A stretch of DNA of 64,000 nucleotides from Macrotrachela quadricornifera. Taxonomy: Eukaryota > Rotifera > Eurotatoria > Philodinida > Philodinidae. Under the pieces are notes generated by a model. That model saw only the letters and a list, made by a program, of their open reading frames with translations. It did no database searches and was not told the DNA's origin. Made by a program: the position numbers and the translations under genes. Each line of letters opens with the position of its first letter. Position 1 is the stretch's first letter. The DNA lies in the NCBI GenBank assembly GCA_022393335.1, contig JAJEKB010021800.1, positions 1-64,000 on the forward strand, read 5' to 3'. Below are positions 10,026 to 21,117 of the stretch, in pieces.

Positions 10026-10055
10026 GTTCTGTTCTGTTCTGTTCTGTTCTGTTCA
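10026..10055 (+). repeat. (GTTCT)n microsatellite
   Basis: Nearly six perfect copies of the pentamer GTTCT. It creates spurious reading frames rich in NRTEQ on the other strand. Confidence 0.95.
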
Positions 10056-10194
10056 TGTAATAGAATAGATCTTAAATTATTAGTCAGCATTTCATAGATA
10101 TTTATTTTATTTTTTTTCTTATTAATTTTATTATTTAATATATTTGAGATAGTTGTATAGTTTTGTTTTACTATAAAAAGAAAGATGCTCAAAC

Positions 10195-11421
10195 CACAAT
10201 CGATAACAGTAGGAAATACACGAGTAGATGGTGAACTTTGTCGAAATGTTTGTGGATTTTGATGGAAATAAAATCTGAGATGGATTTTGTAGTAAATGTT
10301 ATAGAGAACTTTATCAACAAGCAAAATAAATTCAAGCAGCATATGACAAAAAATGAAAGTAAGAAATTTGTTCATATAGTAAACTCATTATTGTTTATTT
10401 AAGTGCATCAACTTCTACTCCACCATCATCTCCATCAATTTCAAATGCTCATGAAAAACGTCGTCCAAATATAAGTATGCGTAATCCAATTCGACAAATG
10501 GTTAATCGAGCTGATATTCTTCGTTGTATGTGTTTTGAAAAAGAAAAATTACTCAAAAAATTCCGTTTATTTTTCTTTTTATAGTATTAAATAATTCAGT
10601 AATCTCAGCATTATTAAATGAAGACCAAACATTAGAAAATGAAGCAGCAATTAAACATTTGAATGTAATGACAACAGATGATGCACGTGTTGATATAACA
10701 TCTCAAGTAAAAACATTTGATAATAATTTTAATCTTGAAATGTTCAAATAAAAATATTCCTATTGATATACTTATACAAGATTATGGAATATTTAAAGAT
10801 ACAATTAAAAAACGAATTCAAACAAATTCAATATATTGTGGTAGAAATCAAATTTTCATGTTTTTGTTGTGATAAGTTTCACTTTTTTTTGATTCAGAGG
10901 AAAATGAAGATTTAATTCATCGTATTCGTGATTATGTTGAAAATATAATATTTTCAAAAAATTATTCATTTATATTTAATCGTATTGCAATTAAATATGA
11001 AGAACAAGATTTATCTATACAAAATCGAAAATCATCTCTTCATTGGATACCATCAACAATGTTAGATACAATACTTGATCAAAACATTTCAAATGTTCGA
11101 GAAGCTATTTATAAAGCAATTAATAGTAAGAAATATTTTATTAAATTTAAAAGATATTTTTTTACTTTTATTAAGCTTTAAATGAACTTGATTCAAAGAT
11201 TCTTCCACAAGGAAAAATTCATTCAATAATTGAATGTAAATCATATATTGAAGAAGCTTTACGTACAACTAGTCAAATAATAATAAATGCTGATTGCTTT
11301 CTTCCAGCACTTATTTATATTGAATTAAAAGCTAAACCACCAAGATTACATTCAAATATACAATTTTTAAGTCATTTTTCTCAACCAAATGGTGAACAAC
11401 GTTATTATTTAGCTAATCTTG
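10195..11421 (+). pseudogene. RABGEF1: Rabex-5 / RABGEF1-like Rab5 guanine nucleotide exchange factor, decayed
   Basis: An A20-type zinc finger is visible: LCRNVCGF and, after a frameshift, FCSKCYRELYQQAK (about 10225-10325). The VPS9 exchange domain occupies about 10910-11420, with IRDYVENIIFSKNYSF, LHWIPSTMLD and the conserved ADCFLPALIYIELKAKPPRL followed by NGEQRYYLANL. Order and content match Rabex-5, which activates Rab5 on early endosomes and binds ubiquitin through the A20 finger. Breaks: the zinc-finger exon has a frameshift plus a Cys codon changed to TGA, and the linker exon shifts frame near 10746. Short AT-rich introns are still recognisable. No 3' end beyond 11421 is visible; repeat sequence follows directly, so the gene is also truncated. 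Confidence 0.85.
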
Positions 11422-11454
11422 TATGTTTAAAAAACGAAAAAAGAAAACTATAAC

Positions 11455-11750
11455 AATATATTTCTTTTCGAGAATACATCCCATTCCGCGATGTTAAACA
11501 TTGGGGAATCGATTCCGCAATCGGAATCAAGTGCACCAATTCTGAAATTCCTCCGTTCGAATTCCGTAAGATATCTTTGAAATACTTGCAATTCCGGATC
11601 ATTAGGGAATTGCATTCTTATGCATAATCATTCCTCTACTATTTATCGAATTGTATCAGGGAATTCGATGAATAGTTAAGCAGTGATGAGGCATAAGAAT
11701 GCAATTCCCGAATGACCCGGAATTGGCGGAACAGGATGACTGCTCCTCAT
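11455..11750. repeat. Dispersed repeat rich in GGAATT/AATTCC with an inner foldback
   Basis: Arms at 11590-11650 and 11665-11724 pair (AATTCCGG...GGGAATTGCATTCTTATGC). The unit ends AGGATGACTGCTC. A related unit with the same terminal phrase and GGAATTGCATT motif lies at 52690-52935. Confidence 0.65.
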
Positions 11751-13084
11751 AGGATTGTTCTAGTAAAATTAGGGGTACCTCATAGTATAGGCCTTGATAA
11801 CTGATGTGTATTTCTATAGGATCGGTCTTGCGCAGTTATGGGTGTCTCATATAATAGGCGATGATAACTTATTAATACTCTTATAGAATAGTCATTGAGA
11901 ACTCATAGCACTTCCGAAGGATATATCATTAGAACTTATGATTCCTTATAGAATACGTAGCTTTCCCAGAATTCCCATCGCTCTGTTTCAAGTTCAGAAA
12001 TGCCAATTGTGCTTATAGAGATGCGGAATCTTGTGAATTCACCTCTTCCTATATATATCAGCCGTTAAAATTGATTATGTATGCTGAACGCTCTTGAAAA
12101 ATTTATCAACGCAGTCCCTTTGAGGCTAAAATGTGGAACTTACATATTCATATACGAAATTTTTACACCTATTTTGCCTGTAATGTGAATCTGTCTATAA
12201 GGGTGTGTCTATAAAGCGGGCTGTCTGTAAGGAGGAGACAACTGAAAAACCTCGAATCAATAAAATTTAATACCCACTTTTTTTTTGAACAAATATGTGA
12301 GTTGCACAACAATAATATATGTAACGAATTTGAATGTGAGGGAAGTTATCTGTAAGGGGGGAGCCCTAAAAACCTCCACTTAAAACTTACACTCACTATT
12401 TTTCTTCGAAAAAATATGTGGGCTTCACAAAAATGATCCGAATATATATTTGGAGGCCATTTCAGATTTTGGATTTTTCGGATTTTTTTAGACTTCTTTG
12501 AATTTGTTCGGATTTAAAATCCAGAAAAAATCCGCTTTTTCCCCCTCAAGAAGCTGTGTAAATCTATTATCCATTATATTCGTTCATTTATCGCAATATC
12601 AATATCGTATTCAAAACATATTATTTTTTATTTCGACAGACAGTCTATACATTTGATGATTGTTGACCCTATGCGAGCGGCTTGCTAAGTGAAAAGTCTT
12701 TAAGAACAAAGAAAAACTTTGAAAAATCGTGTATTACGACTTTGTAAACGTTCTAGTGTTCCTGTTATAATAATTAGTGTGAGAGATGTATATGTTATAC
12801 TTTGACAAATGATAACATAGAAAAGGAAAAGATATTTAGTTTCACTGTAGGATCTCGATACGTTTTCACATTTTTCGACGTTTCGAACCGTAAAAGATCA
12901 TTTGTTAAAGTGGCGCAACTTAGACGCGTTCCAATGTATTGATACTATTTCAATTCCTGATGATTATCCATAATAATTCTGTTTGATAATGGTCGATTTA
13001 AATAATTGTTTTTGCTTTGATTTATTAGTTATTCTTTGTTACAAGGTAAAAAATCAACTTTTAATCATATGTAGTTCGTAAACT
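11751..13084. other. Non-coding, decayed repeat-like sequence
   Basis: Phrases such as ATAGGA...GATAACT recur loosely between 11760 and 11940. A degenerate pair of phrases near 12190-12260 and 12330-12420 (CTGTAAGG, AAACCTC, ACTCACTATTT) suggests an old duplication. No gene seen. Confidence 0.5.
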
Positions 13085-13210
13085 ATGGATACTACAGAAG
13101 ATAAAACTCTGATTTTGCGTGCCACCTTTCAATTAAAAATTGGATTATTGTTAGCTTCAATTGCTACTTTTAGTTTTACTGTTTTTATCGTACTGTGGAA
13201 GATATATTAA
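13085..13210 (+). CDS. Possible 41-residue single-span membrane peptide
   Basis: ATG at 13085 opens 41 codons with a polar N-terminus (MDTTEDKTLILR) and one hydrophobic stretch (LLLASIATFSFTVFIVLW) before TAA. The composition fits a small membrane peptide. Length and isolation in a gene-poor tract leave chance as a real alternative. No homology recognised. Confidence 0.25.
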   Translation: MDTTEDKTLILRATFQLKIGLLLASIATFSFTVFIVLWKIY

Positions 13211-16200
13211 GCCTTCAGAGAATGTACAGTAGACGACAAAAGTTTTCCCTTAGACGATCTTAGCTATAATAGATGCTGGAGGCTTGAAACTTTGTATGCA
13301 GCTACTCCATCAAGAATGTAGATCCAAGGCATAATCCGATCTTGATTGCTTAAGTGCAAAGAAAATTATGATCGATGGCAATAGATGACACCTATTTCGC
13401 CTTTTAACTTCATAATTCTGAAAAGGATAGGTTTTGTGGATCAGCTAGCAGCTCATTCTGTTGCGTTATATTTTAGCTATCTATACAACTACTTTCATTG
13501 AAGTCTATCAATTCTCTTTAGAACTGTGACTATTTTATTGTGACCATTGATGTGAAGAGAAATCATCTGGTACACTTTTGAGATAATAATTCAAATTCTT
13601 AGAAAGGCTTGTGTTCTACTGGGGCATTAGTGTCCAAAAGTTTCATAAACGAACTGCGTACTGGTGTGAAGTGGCACAGACATAACTATCTTGTCGACAA
13701 TTCTTAAGATCATGTTAAGGATTCGAAAGCCTCACAAGATATCAATATTCTAGCAAATCAGCTCATCTTTTTGATGAAGTAAGACCACTAGTTGAACTCT
13801 AGATCCCTGAAAAAAAAACATCAAGAATTCGTGATGTATTTGGTAAAAACTAGTGTACTATTGAGTAAGTAGCCTGTCAGTAGTTTCAAGAGTTCAATGC
13901 AAGAAAATCGACTCTATTCATTACAATTCCCCTTGCACCTTAATCAATCGAGCTGGAAGTGTACCTCTGATCCATATCCTTGATAAAGTATAGCCACACA
14001 AATTTTCAAGTCTCCAGCACCTATTATCGCAGATATCCTCTTGGGCGGAAGCTTTTTTCATCTACTGTAAATGGTGTGTTGCAATATCACTTTTGTTCTG
14101 GGTAAATTTTAATAACTTTTGAGTTGACAGATACCAGTAGATTTTTCCCATCGTGAGATTGAAAATGTTATTGAAGACAAATAAATCTACAGAAAAGAGC
14201 TGAAGATATTCTCAAATGATAGAGAAATGAAGACAATATCTTTTGATGAAAAGGAAACGTTTTGTTGTATTGTAATCTTAATGAGAAAGTTAAGATGCAA
14301 AATCCAAACTTAAAGCAGGTGTCTCAAAATGATTGCAACATCATTTATTTTGTGAATATTTTTACACAAACAAATGATATAATCTTGATTTTTTCCAAAA
14401 AGATGTGCCATCTAAAGTTCTATAAAAGTTGTTTAAACAAATACTTATATGTATGTATTTCGTTTTGATTACAGGAAAAACCATTGAAACATGTAGTTTA
14501 GGAAGAGCTCTTCACGATGCATCTCTTGGAAAATAATCAAGATTATATCATTTTTCTGTGCAAATTATTCACAAAATTTGTTTTTGCCTATAACTCTAGC
14601 ATACATTTCAATCCTGTTGAATAAAACTTTGCTCGTTTTTCCAACTTATGCGAACTATATATGGTTAAAAGATTCGCTTGCGACGGCAAATAACTCGGAA
14701 GAAAATTCTATATTAATGTGAAATCTTTCGTGGAATTCTCTTTTTGATCATGGATATCTATACTAAATCTGAAATAAAACTATATTTACTTAATATCAAT
14801 TGATTTCATATCGAAAATACTATCAATCTGAGTATTTAAGAATTCTGAAAAAAGTCGCTGTATACTGAAGATTGGCTTAAAACTAGAATACGCATAATTA
14901 AGGAAGGATTTTTCTAAAAGTATACAAATGTTGTAAACTTAATGGGGATAAACCATACTAATGGTATTCAATTATACTCATATATTCGCTTTAAACATGT
15001 AGATCTCGAATGAGATTTTATTTTCAAGAGAATTGTTGAAATATTCCACATAACTTATTCGGGATTTTCGTGAAATTACCTTGAAGACTTCAGTGGTTTT
15101 CGATTATTTGAGTACTTCAATCGGCTTTATAGTGATCTCCCATTTCAATCCTCGTTATTTCTTCAGATGGCCTAAAAGGATTTTTTAGTATTGTCTCGAA
15201 TCCTAGTACTCACTGATTATAAAATTTTTCATGGTGAGATAGAATTTTTTTACGATGAAAATACATGATTCTACATGGGTTTCTGACAGTAAGTGCGGGG
15301 AGAATTCTACCAAAATTTAATCAGATTTTAGTGAGAATGTGTTCTGGATCTTGGCACGAGGTTCCGGTCAAGATTTATAATTAAATCAGAGGAGAGTCTT
15401 GACAACAGTGGCAAAGGATTAGCCAGAAACCTAAACAAAAATATATCGTGGCGAACCTTAGTTACATTACCACTGAGAATTTTTCAGGAACAAGTGCTTC
15501 CAAATCGTCACGAGATAATACCAAATATGACCAGAGTCTTGGTAGAAGTGCAAACATATAGTTAAAATTCATGCGGCTTTCTTTTTAGGACCTATCAAAA
15601 ATTCTGTTTTCAGGTTCTCGACAAGAATGAATGAAAGAGTTTCATCAAAGCTTTATCTGATTTTCATTCACGATTCATGAAGAGTTCGCAAATCTATAGA
15701 TTATAATAGAATTTCAATGCTGACGCTATCTAAAATCTCAATAATAAGAAATGAGATGGCTTCTCAAAGTTTTATTACACTATCGTATTTGGCGTAGCAG
15801 AAATCTGAGAACTAGAAAATCTACTAAAACTTTTATTTAGATTATAACAAGAAGACAAAGGCAGAGATTCTGACAAAATCTCAGAAGATTTTTCTCGAAC
15901 AACCTATTCGAAAATATTTGAATTTAATTTGAGATTCCATATAAATAAGACAACTGGTACTTTATAATATTATGTCGAAAAGAATTTAAAAAATTATTAA
16001 ATTAATGTGTTAATTTCAATCTGGTTGCTGTAATATTTTTTCATTAAATAATTATTTTTAATACCCAATAAATGTTCTAGTACAAATCGTTCATGATTTT
16101 AATTATACATGAAACAAAAACTAGAAATATAATTTTTAGGTTGAACCAAGGTCACCAATAAATATAGTGAGATTTTTCCAATAAAAGAAATCAGCAATAT

Positions 16201-16320
16201 CACATATTCAGGATATAAGATATGCAAGAAATATAACACAAAATGCAGGACATATTAACGTGCATCAAACAAACTATTGAAATATTTTTAACTACAATAA
16301 ATCTATTAAGGAAACGCCAT
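13211..16320. other. Gene-free AT-rich tract with one foldback repeat
   Basis: No gene is supported. An imperfect inverted repeat pairs 14350-14405 with 14520-14576 (shared core AATCAAGATTATATCATTT when read on one strand), probably an old MITE. Confidence 0.5.
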
Positions 16321-16325
16321 TAAGT

Positions 16326-17000
16326 ACCGGCGGAGTCAAATTTTTTGACTTCGAATATTTTTATCTTTTGACTCTGATTCCAACTCCGAAAAACTCCCAA
16401 ATTTTTAACAATGTCATCTAAAGATAAAACGTTCCCAGCAGAGAAAAATTTATCTAATGCTTTAAAATATGCGCTTTTTGCACCAAAAATCTTGAGTTTT
16501 TCTTTTAAAAAGCCAGTTTATTGGTGTTATCATCCTCGAAATCGCTTCTTTTTAGCAAAAAGTACCTTTTTGAACGTGTAAAATGTCCGCAAGTTTACTC
16601 TAAAAACTCCTTCCTGTTAGCGATTTTACCGGTTTGTGAGATGTTTTTTGTTTAAAAAGGCAAGAACTAATGATAGAGATAATTTTAGTGCTTTGAATGA
16701 CATTAATATATATTTTTTTAACTAATGTTATTACGTTTTCATCTCACTTCATCATTCAAGTATTGTGATTGGAAAGGGATTTGCTCATTTCTCTATCCTA
16801 CAGATTATTAATATATGGGACAAGTATTACCTTTTATTTTCTTAATCGCTGGTATAAAGAACGACTTCCAGTGAATCGAAAAAAAATGTTATCGGAATCG
16901 AAGTCGGAGTCAATGTATCAATAACTCCGACTCCAACAAAAAAATGTTCAACAGATTCGACTCCGACCCCAACTTCGTCGAAGTTCCCCGCTGGTTTCTA
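16326..17000. repeat. GGAGTC/GACTCC-rich decayed repeat with weak inverted ends
   Basis: The left side starts ACCGGCGGAGTCAAA; the right side reads GACTCCGACCCCAACTTCG then CCCCGCTGGT, which is partly the reverse complement. GACTCC hexamers cluster at both sides. The ends are too degraded for a firm element call. Confidence 0.35.
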
Positions 17001-19636
17001 GATGCCATTCTCCTTGGAAGAAGTGCAGAGACATGTGGCATCTTCTTCAAAAGTTCTTTGAGCTCAAAAAGCAGATGTGAGAGTTGCCACATCTTCCAGT
17101 GAGAAATATAGGGAGATGTGGTAGCTGTCTAGAGAGAGGCATCCCTCGCAACAATTCTAGACTGAGATGACAAAAAAAGATTGTAGAGAGATGTGAGAGA
17201 TACAGCATCTGCTTAATAGGTGGCTTGTGATTGCAAAATGTAGCAGTTTGTTTGATGCACGTTGGTATATCTCGCATCTCCTACATACCAGAGATCGTCG
17301 TTATCTAACATGATTAAAAAAGTATATAAAAAGGTACTTCTATATTTAAAATTTTCTTTGAAACAATTTGTGTTCATCTAAAATTTTACTAGAGGTTCGC
17401 ATTTAATTTAAAACTTGAAAAATATCCAATGTTGAAATTCTATACAATAACATGATTCATTCTTACCTAGTAAACTGACCAGTATATAAACTGAAGGCCG
17501 AGAGATCGATACTTTATATGGACATATCCTTTCTGTTCTGTTTAGAAAATCCTGCAAAGATCGTGTCAAGAAAACTAATGACAATTTCAATAAAAGCTAT
17601 TAATATTCTACAAAGATTTTACCAGAAGTCGGATCATTGTCTCAGAAATCTAGTTGGTGGATCCTGCAAAGTATAACGAGAAATTTTTAAATTAAGAACA
17701 GTTGAAATCTTGACAGAATTCTGATCTTAATTTAATTAAAACTTACTTAGGATTCTTCAGAAATTCTGTTTCAAATTCGAAAAAGTTCTTTGTAATTTCT
17801 TGACTACACGTTTCTTTTACCAATTTATGGTTTTTTAAGCTGATTTTTGATTTTAAATCTGGTGGTGAAACGATCAAGAACCTGATTGAACTTTGTTTCA
17901 AAATTTAAAGTGGATCTTGAAAAACCATAGCTGGATATTTCTTTCGATTGTTAAGCATTTTTTACTTGGTTACTAGTTCCAAAAGTAGTTGTAAACTGTA
18001 GAGGATTCTGATTAAATCATATTTGAAATTGTATCAGAGCCCTGGTATTTTATGACTCCATGCTTTCTACAGGATTAAGTTGTTTCTTTAGGAAAATAAA
18101 GTGAGCACTAATGGAATCCTTCTTGAATCTGCCAAAGAACTTAGACGAAAACATAAAAATTTTCCCTAGATGTAGTTGAGAAATTTTGTTTGTTATTATC
18201 TTTTAACATATACTAACTAACTAGATCAGTGAGTCAAAATATTTTAATATTTTGACTTTTTCTCGATGAATTGCTTCTTTTTGCACAAACAGTAGCGATT
18301 TATTGCAAATTGCTCACTTTTTCAAATCAAACTAAAGCCGGAATGATTAGCATGCATTCATGTACATTTTATATCATTGCACAGAAACGGATATTATTAA
18401 CAAAAATTTCGAACGTCTTTAAATGAGTTTTCGAATGAATATTTGCAATTCTCTTGAAATTTTCATTAGAACCGAACCTCTATCAAATCGCAGCAAATTA
18501 GTCGATAAAAATAAACCTATGAAAAAGAACGATTTTTTAAATTCAAACCCGATCAAATTTTACAGTAACCATGAAATTTAAAAGAAGTTTTATAATATTT
18601 TGATGACTTGCATACCGAACTAGAAGAGATAAATCTATTTAATCCTCAATTTAGTACATTCCTCACTGCATACTTAGAATTATAACCAGTATTGAACAGT
18701 GAACGGTAAACAGATTATTATCTCGAATGTTTCAGTCTTCCATTGTGTATATAACCGAACATTTTTATTCATTGCATTCCGCTGAAACAATCAATAGAAT
18801 GGTCGCTACAAACACAGCAGTTTCACATCGGTATAAAGAATGAGATTCAAAATTAGAATAAACATATGTTCTAAAACGATAAGTTCTTTCGGTCGAATAT
18901 TAGTTATACGGAACCTTTTATAAGTTATATATATATATTGAAATTGAGAAGGGAAAGAATATATATAAATACAATAGGAATTAACTTTAGTGTACTTGAC
19001 TTCCGTTTTGAACATGTAAATAACGTCTAGACTTCAACAAATTTACCTTTTATTCATTAATTATTATTCTTAAAAAATATTTGATACGTTAATTAATAAT
19101 AATCTTAATATCTCAATAATTGTTATTTTTATTAGTATTACATGAACACATAGCAGACGCGCGGTCTATGTCATCATTAAAAAAAACACCAGGAATCAGT
19201 TTTACTTTCAGATTACCTTGATCTTATTTGTGTTCAATTAAAAGTTTTCAATTTAACACGGTAACCGTTTTTTTTTTAAATAAAAGTTCCTACTATTTAT
19301 GTATCTTTTTATGATTATAATTATTTATTTTATCTATTATATGAATATAAATTGAATTCATTTAATATAATAAAAACATCTTTGAAAACTTTTTGATTAA
19401 ACCAGTTTATCGAAGTTTTCCATTTATTATTAATGAAAATATAATGATTTAAATATTGTTTTGAATATGAATAATTGACAATCTGATAGACAATAAATAA
19501 GTCACATTTTTCTTTTTACTCAAATAAGCCCTGAAAAAAATAACGGTGGGCGCGAGGAGTAGTCAAAACGTGAATATATTTTTTTTCTCGTGCTCTTCAA
19601 ACTTTGAGCTTCTCGATGGCTATCGAATATCGAGAT
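17001..19636. other. Gene-free AT-rich tract
   Basis: No reading frame shows a recognisable motif. A purine-rich patch near 17000-17240 repeats phrases like GAGAGATGTG loosely. Nothing else stands out. Confidence 0.5.
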
Positions 19637-20470
19637 CTCGGTCTCACTTAGGATAAGTTAGCTCCAATCTTGATCTTAGTCACTTTAGAATATAGATATA
19701 ACAGTTCCGTGATAATTCCAATAGGGCCGACTGTTGAAATGACTTCTGAGAGGAACTAATCGATTAAATACTGATAAGATACTTTAAGGCAGTTCTCATG
19801 ACTTTTCAAGAATTATCTAGGGATGAACCTTAGAATTATTCAAGGACTTTCTAGAGGTATTCCCTATAAATCTATAAGAGGAGTTTAGAAGTGCCCTTAT
19901 AACTAATCATGGCCTATATGGAAGTAGTCTATATAACTTTTCAAGGGCTAATTAGCGGTAGTTCTAATGACATCGTAGGAACTATCTCTAGGCATCCCTT
20001 TAACATTTATAAACAGGACTTCCAGATAGGTCCCGAAAAGTTATAAGAACTGTCCCAGATATCCCTGGAAAAATTCTGGGACTATCTCTAGGTAGTCTTT
20101 GAACGGCTGAGACTACTTCTATATAGCCCTTGAACAGTTCTGAGACCAACCTAAGGTAGTCCCTCAAAAGTTGTAGGGTCTGTCTCCATATAAGTCCTGA
20201 GTAGTTATAAGGACACGTCTAGATTGCTCTTAAAGAATTATAGAGACGACCTCTAGAAAGTCCTTGAATAATTCTAAGGTTCATCTCTAGATAATTCTTG
20301 AAAAGTCATGAGAACTGCCTTAAAGTATCTTATCAGTATTTAATCGATTAGTTCCTCTCAGAAGTCATTTCAACAGTCGGCCCTATTGGAATTATCACGG
20401 AACTGTTATATCTATATTCTAAAGTGACTAAGATCAAGACTGGATCTAACTCATCCTAAGTGAGACCGAG
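19637..20470. mobile_element. Large foldback element with arms of at least 220 bp
   Basis: The stretch from CTCGGTCTCACTTAGGAT at 19637 to about 19860 is almost the perfect reverse complement of about 20245-20470. The centre (about 19860-20245) consists of imperfect units of roughly 45 bases built around CTCTAGATAGTCCTTGAA-like phrases and still pairs weakly across the centre. No coding capacity. High arm identity implies a recent origin or ongoing arm-to-arm conversion. Confidence 0.85.
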
Positions 20471-20926
20471 ACCGAGAGTCTTGGCTTGGTCTTAGGCTCG
20501 GTGTATCCCTGGTCCTCAGAAGCAATTGTCCATCGCATATTTATTTTCAATCCCTTGGATACGTTTCAGCTACTCGAAGCCAGGACTCATATTGGAAAGA
20601 TTTCGGTTACCTGATATGGTTCCGATTATTCGGAGCGCATCGAATTATCGAGTGATCGACGGGACACATTTATTGAAAAGCATAGTTTCTATTGCTCGTT
20701 TTAACTTTAATTGCTCAAAGCGTCTCATAAATTGAGTTTTTGAATGATTTTTCTTCTCTTATTGTATGATTCCTAGGGATATGAATTTATTGTTATTGTT
20801 ATCAATAACAATAACTTTTTTAAATTTGTTATAAACAACAGATTAATAACAAATAATGTTTTATTCCAAAGAAACTTCTCATCTTTAATCATTGCCACTC
20901 TGAATTAGGTGTAAAACGAATCTAGG

Positions 20927-21117
20927 TCACTTGCCCGCCAGACACATGCTCGCCGGACAGATGCCCGCAGGACACTTGCCTGTATCGCACTTGCCCTCAC
21001 CCTCACCCTCCTACTCCCCCTCACCCTCACTCTCACCTTCTATTGCGGGCACGCGTTGTACGGGCAATTGTCCCGCGGGCATCTGTCCGACGGGCAAGTG
21101 TCTAGCAGGCAAGTAGC
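20927..21117. repeat. GC-rich palindromic minisatellite around a (CCCTCA)n core
   Basis: The left arm 20927-20992 is built of units like GCCCGCAGGACACTTGCC. The right arm 21044-21117 is its reverse complement. The spacer is a CCCTCAC/CCCTCC array. It is strikingly GC-rich against an AT-rich surround. A reading frame through it is only a product of the repeat. Confidence 0.85.

Noticed and set aside
9862..10375. Long minus-strand open frames rich in NRTEQ
   Set aside because: They run through the GTTCT microsatellite and adjacent AT-rich DNA; composition artefact.
20931..21116. 61-codon frame with Pro/Ser/Gly repeats
   Set aside because: It is the translation of a palindromic minisatellite, not a gene.
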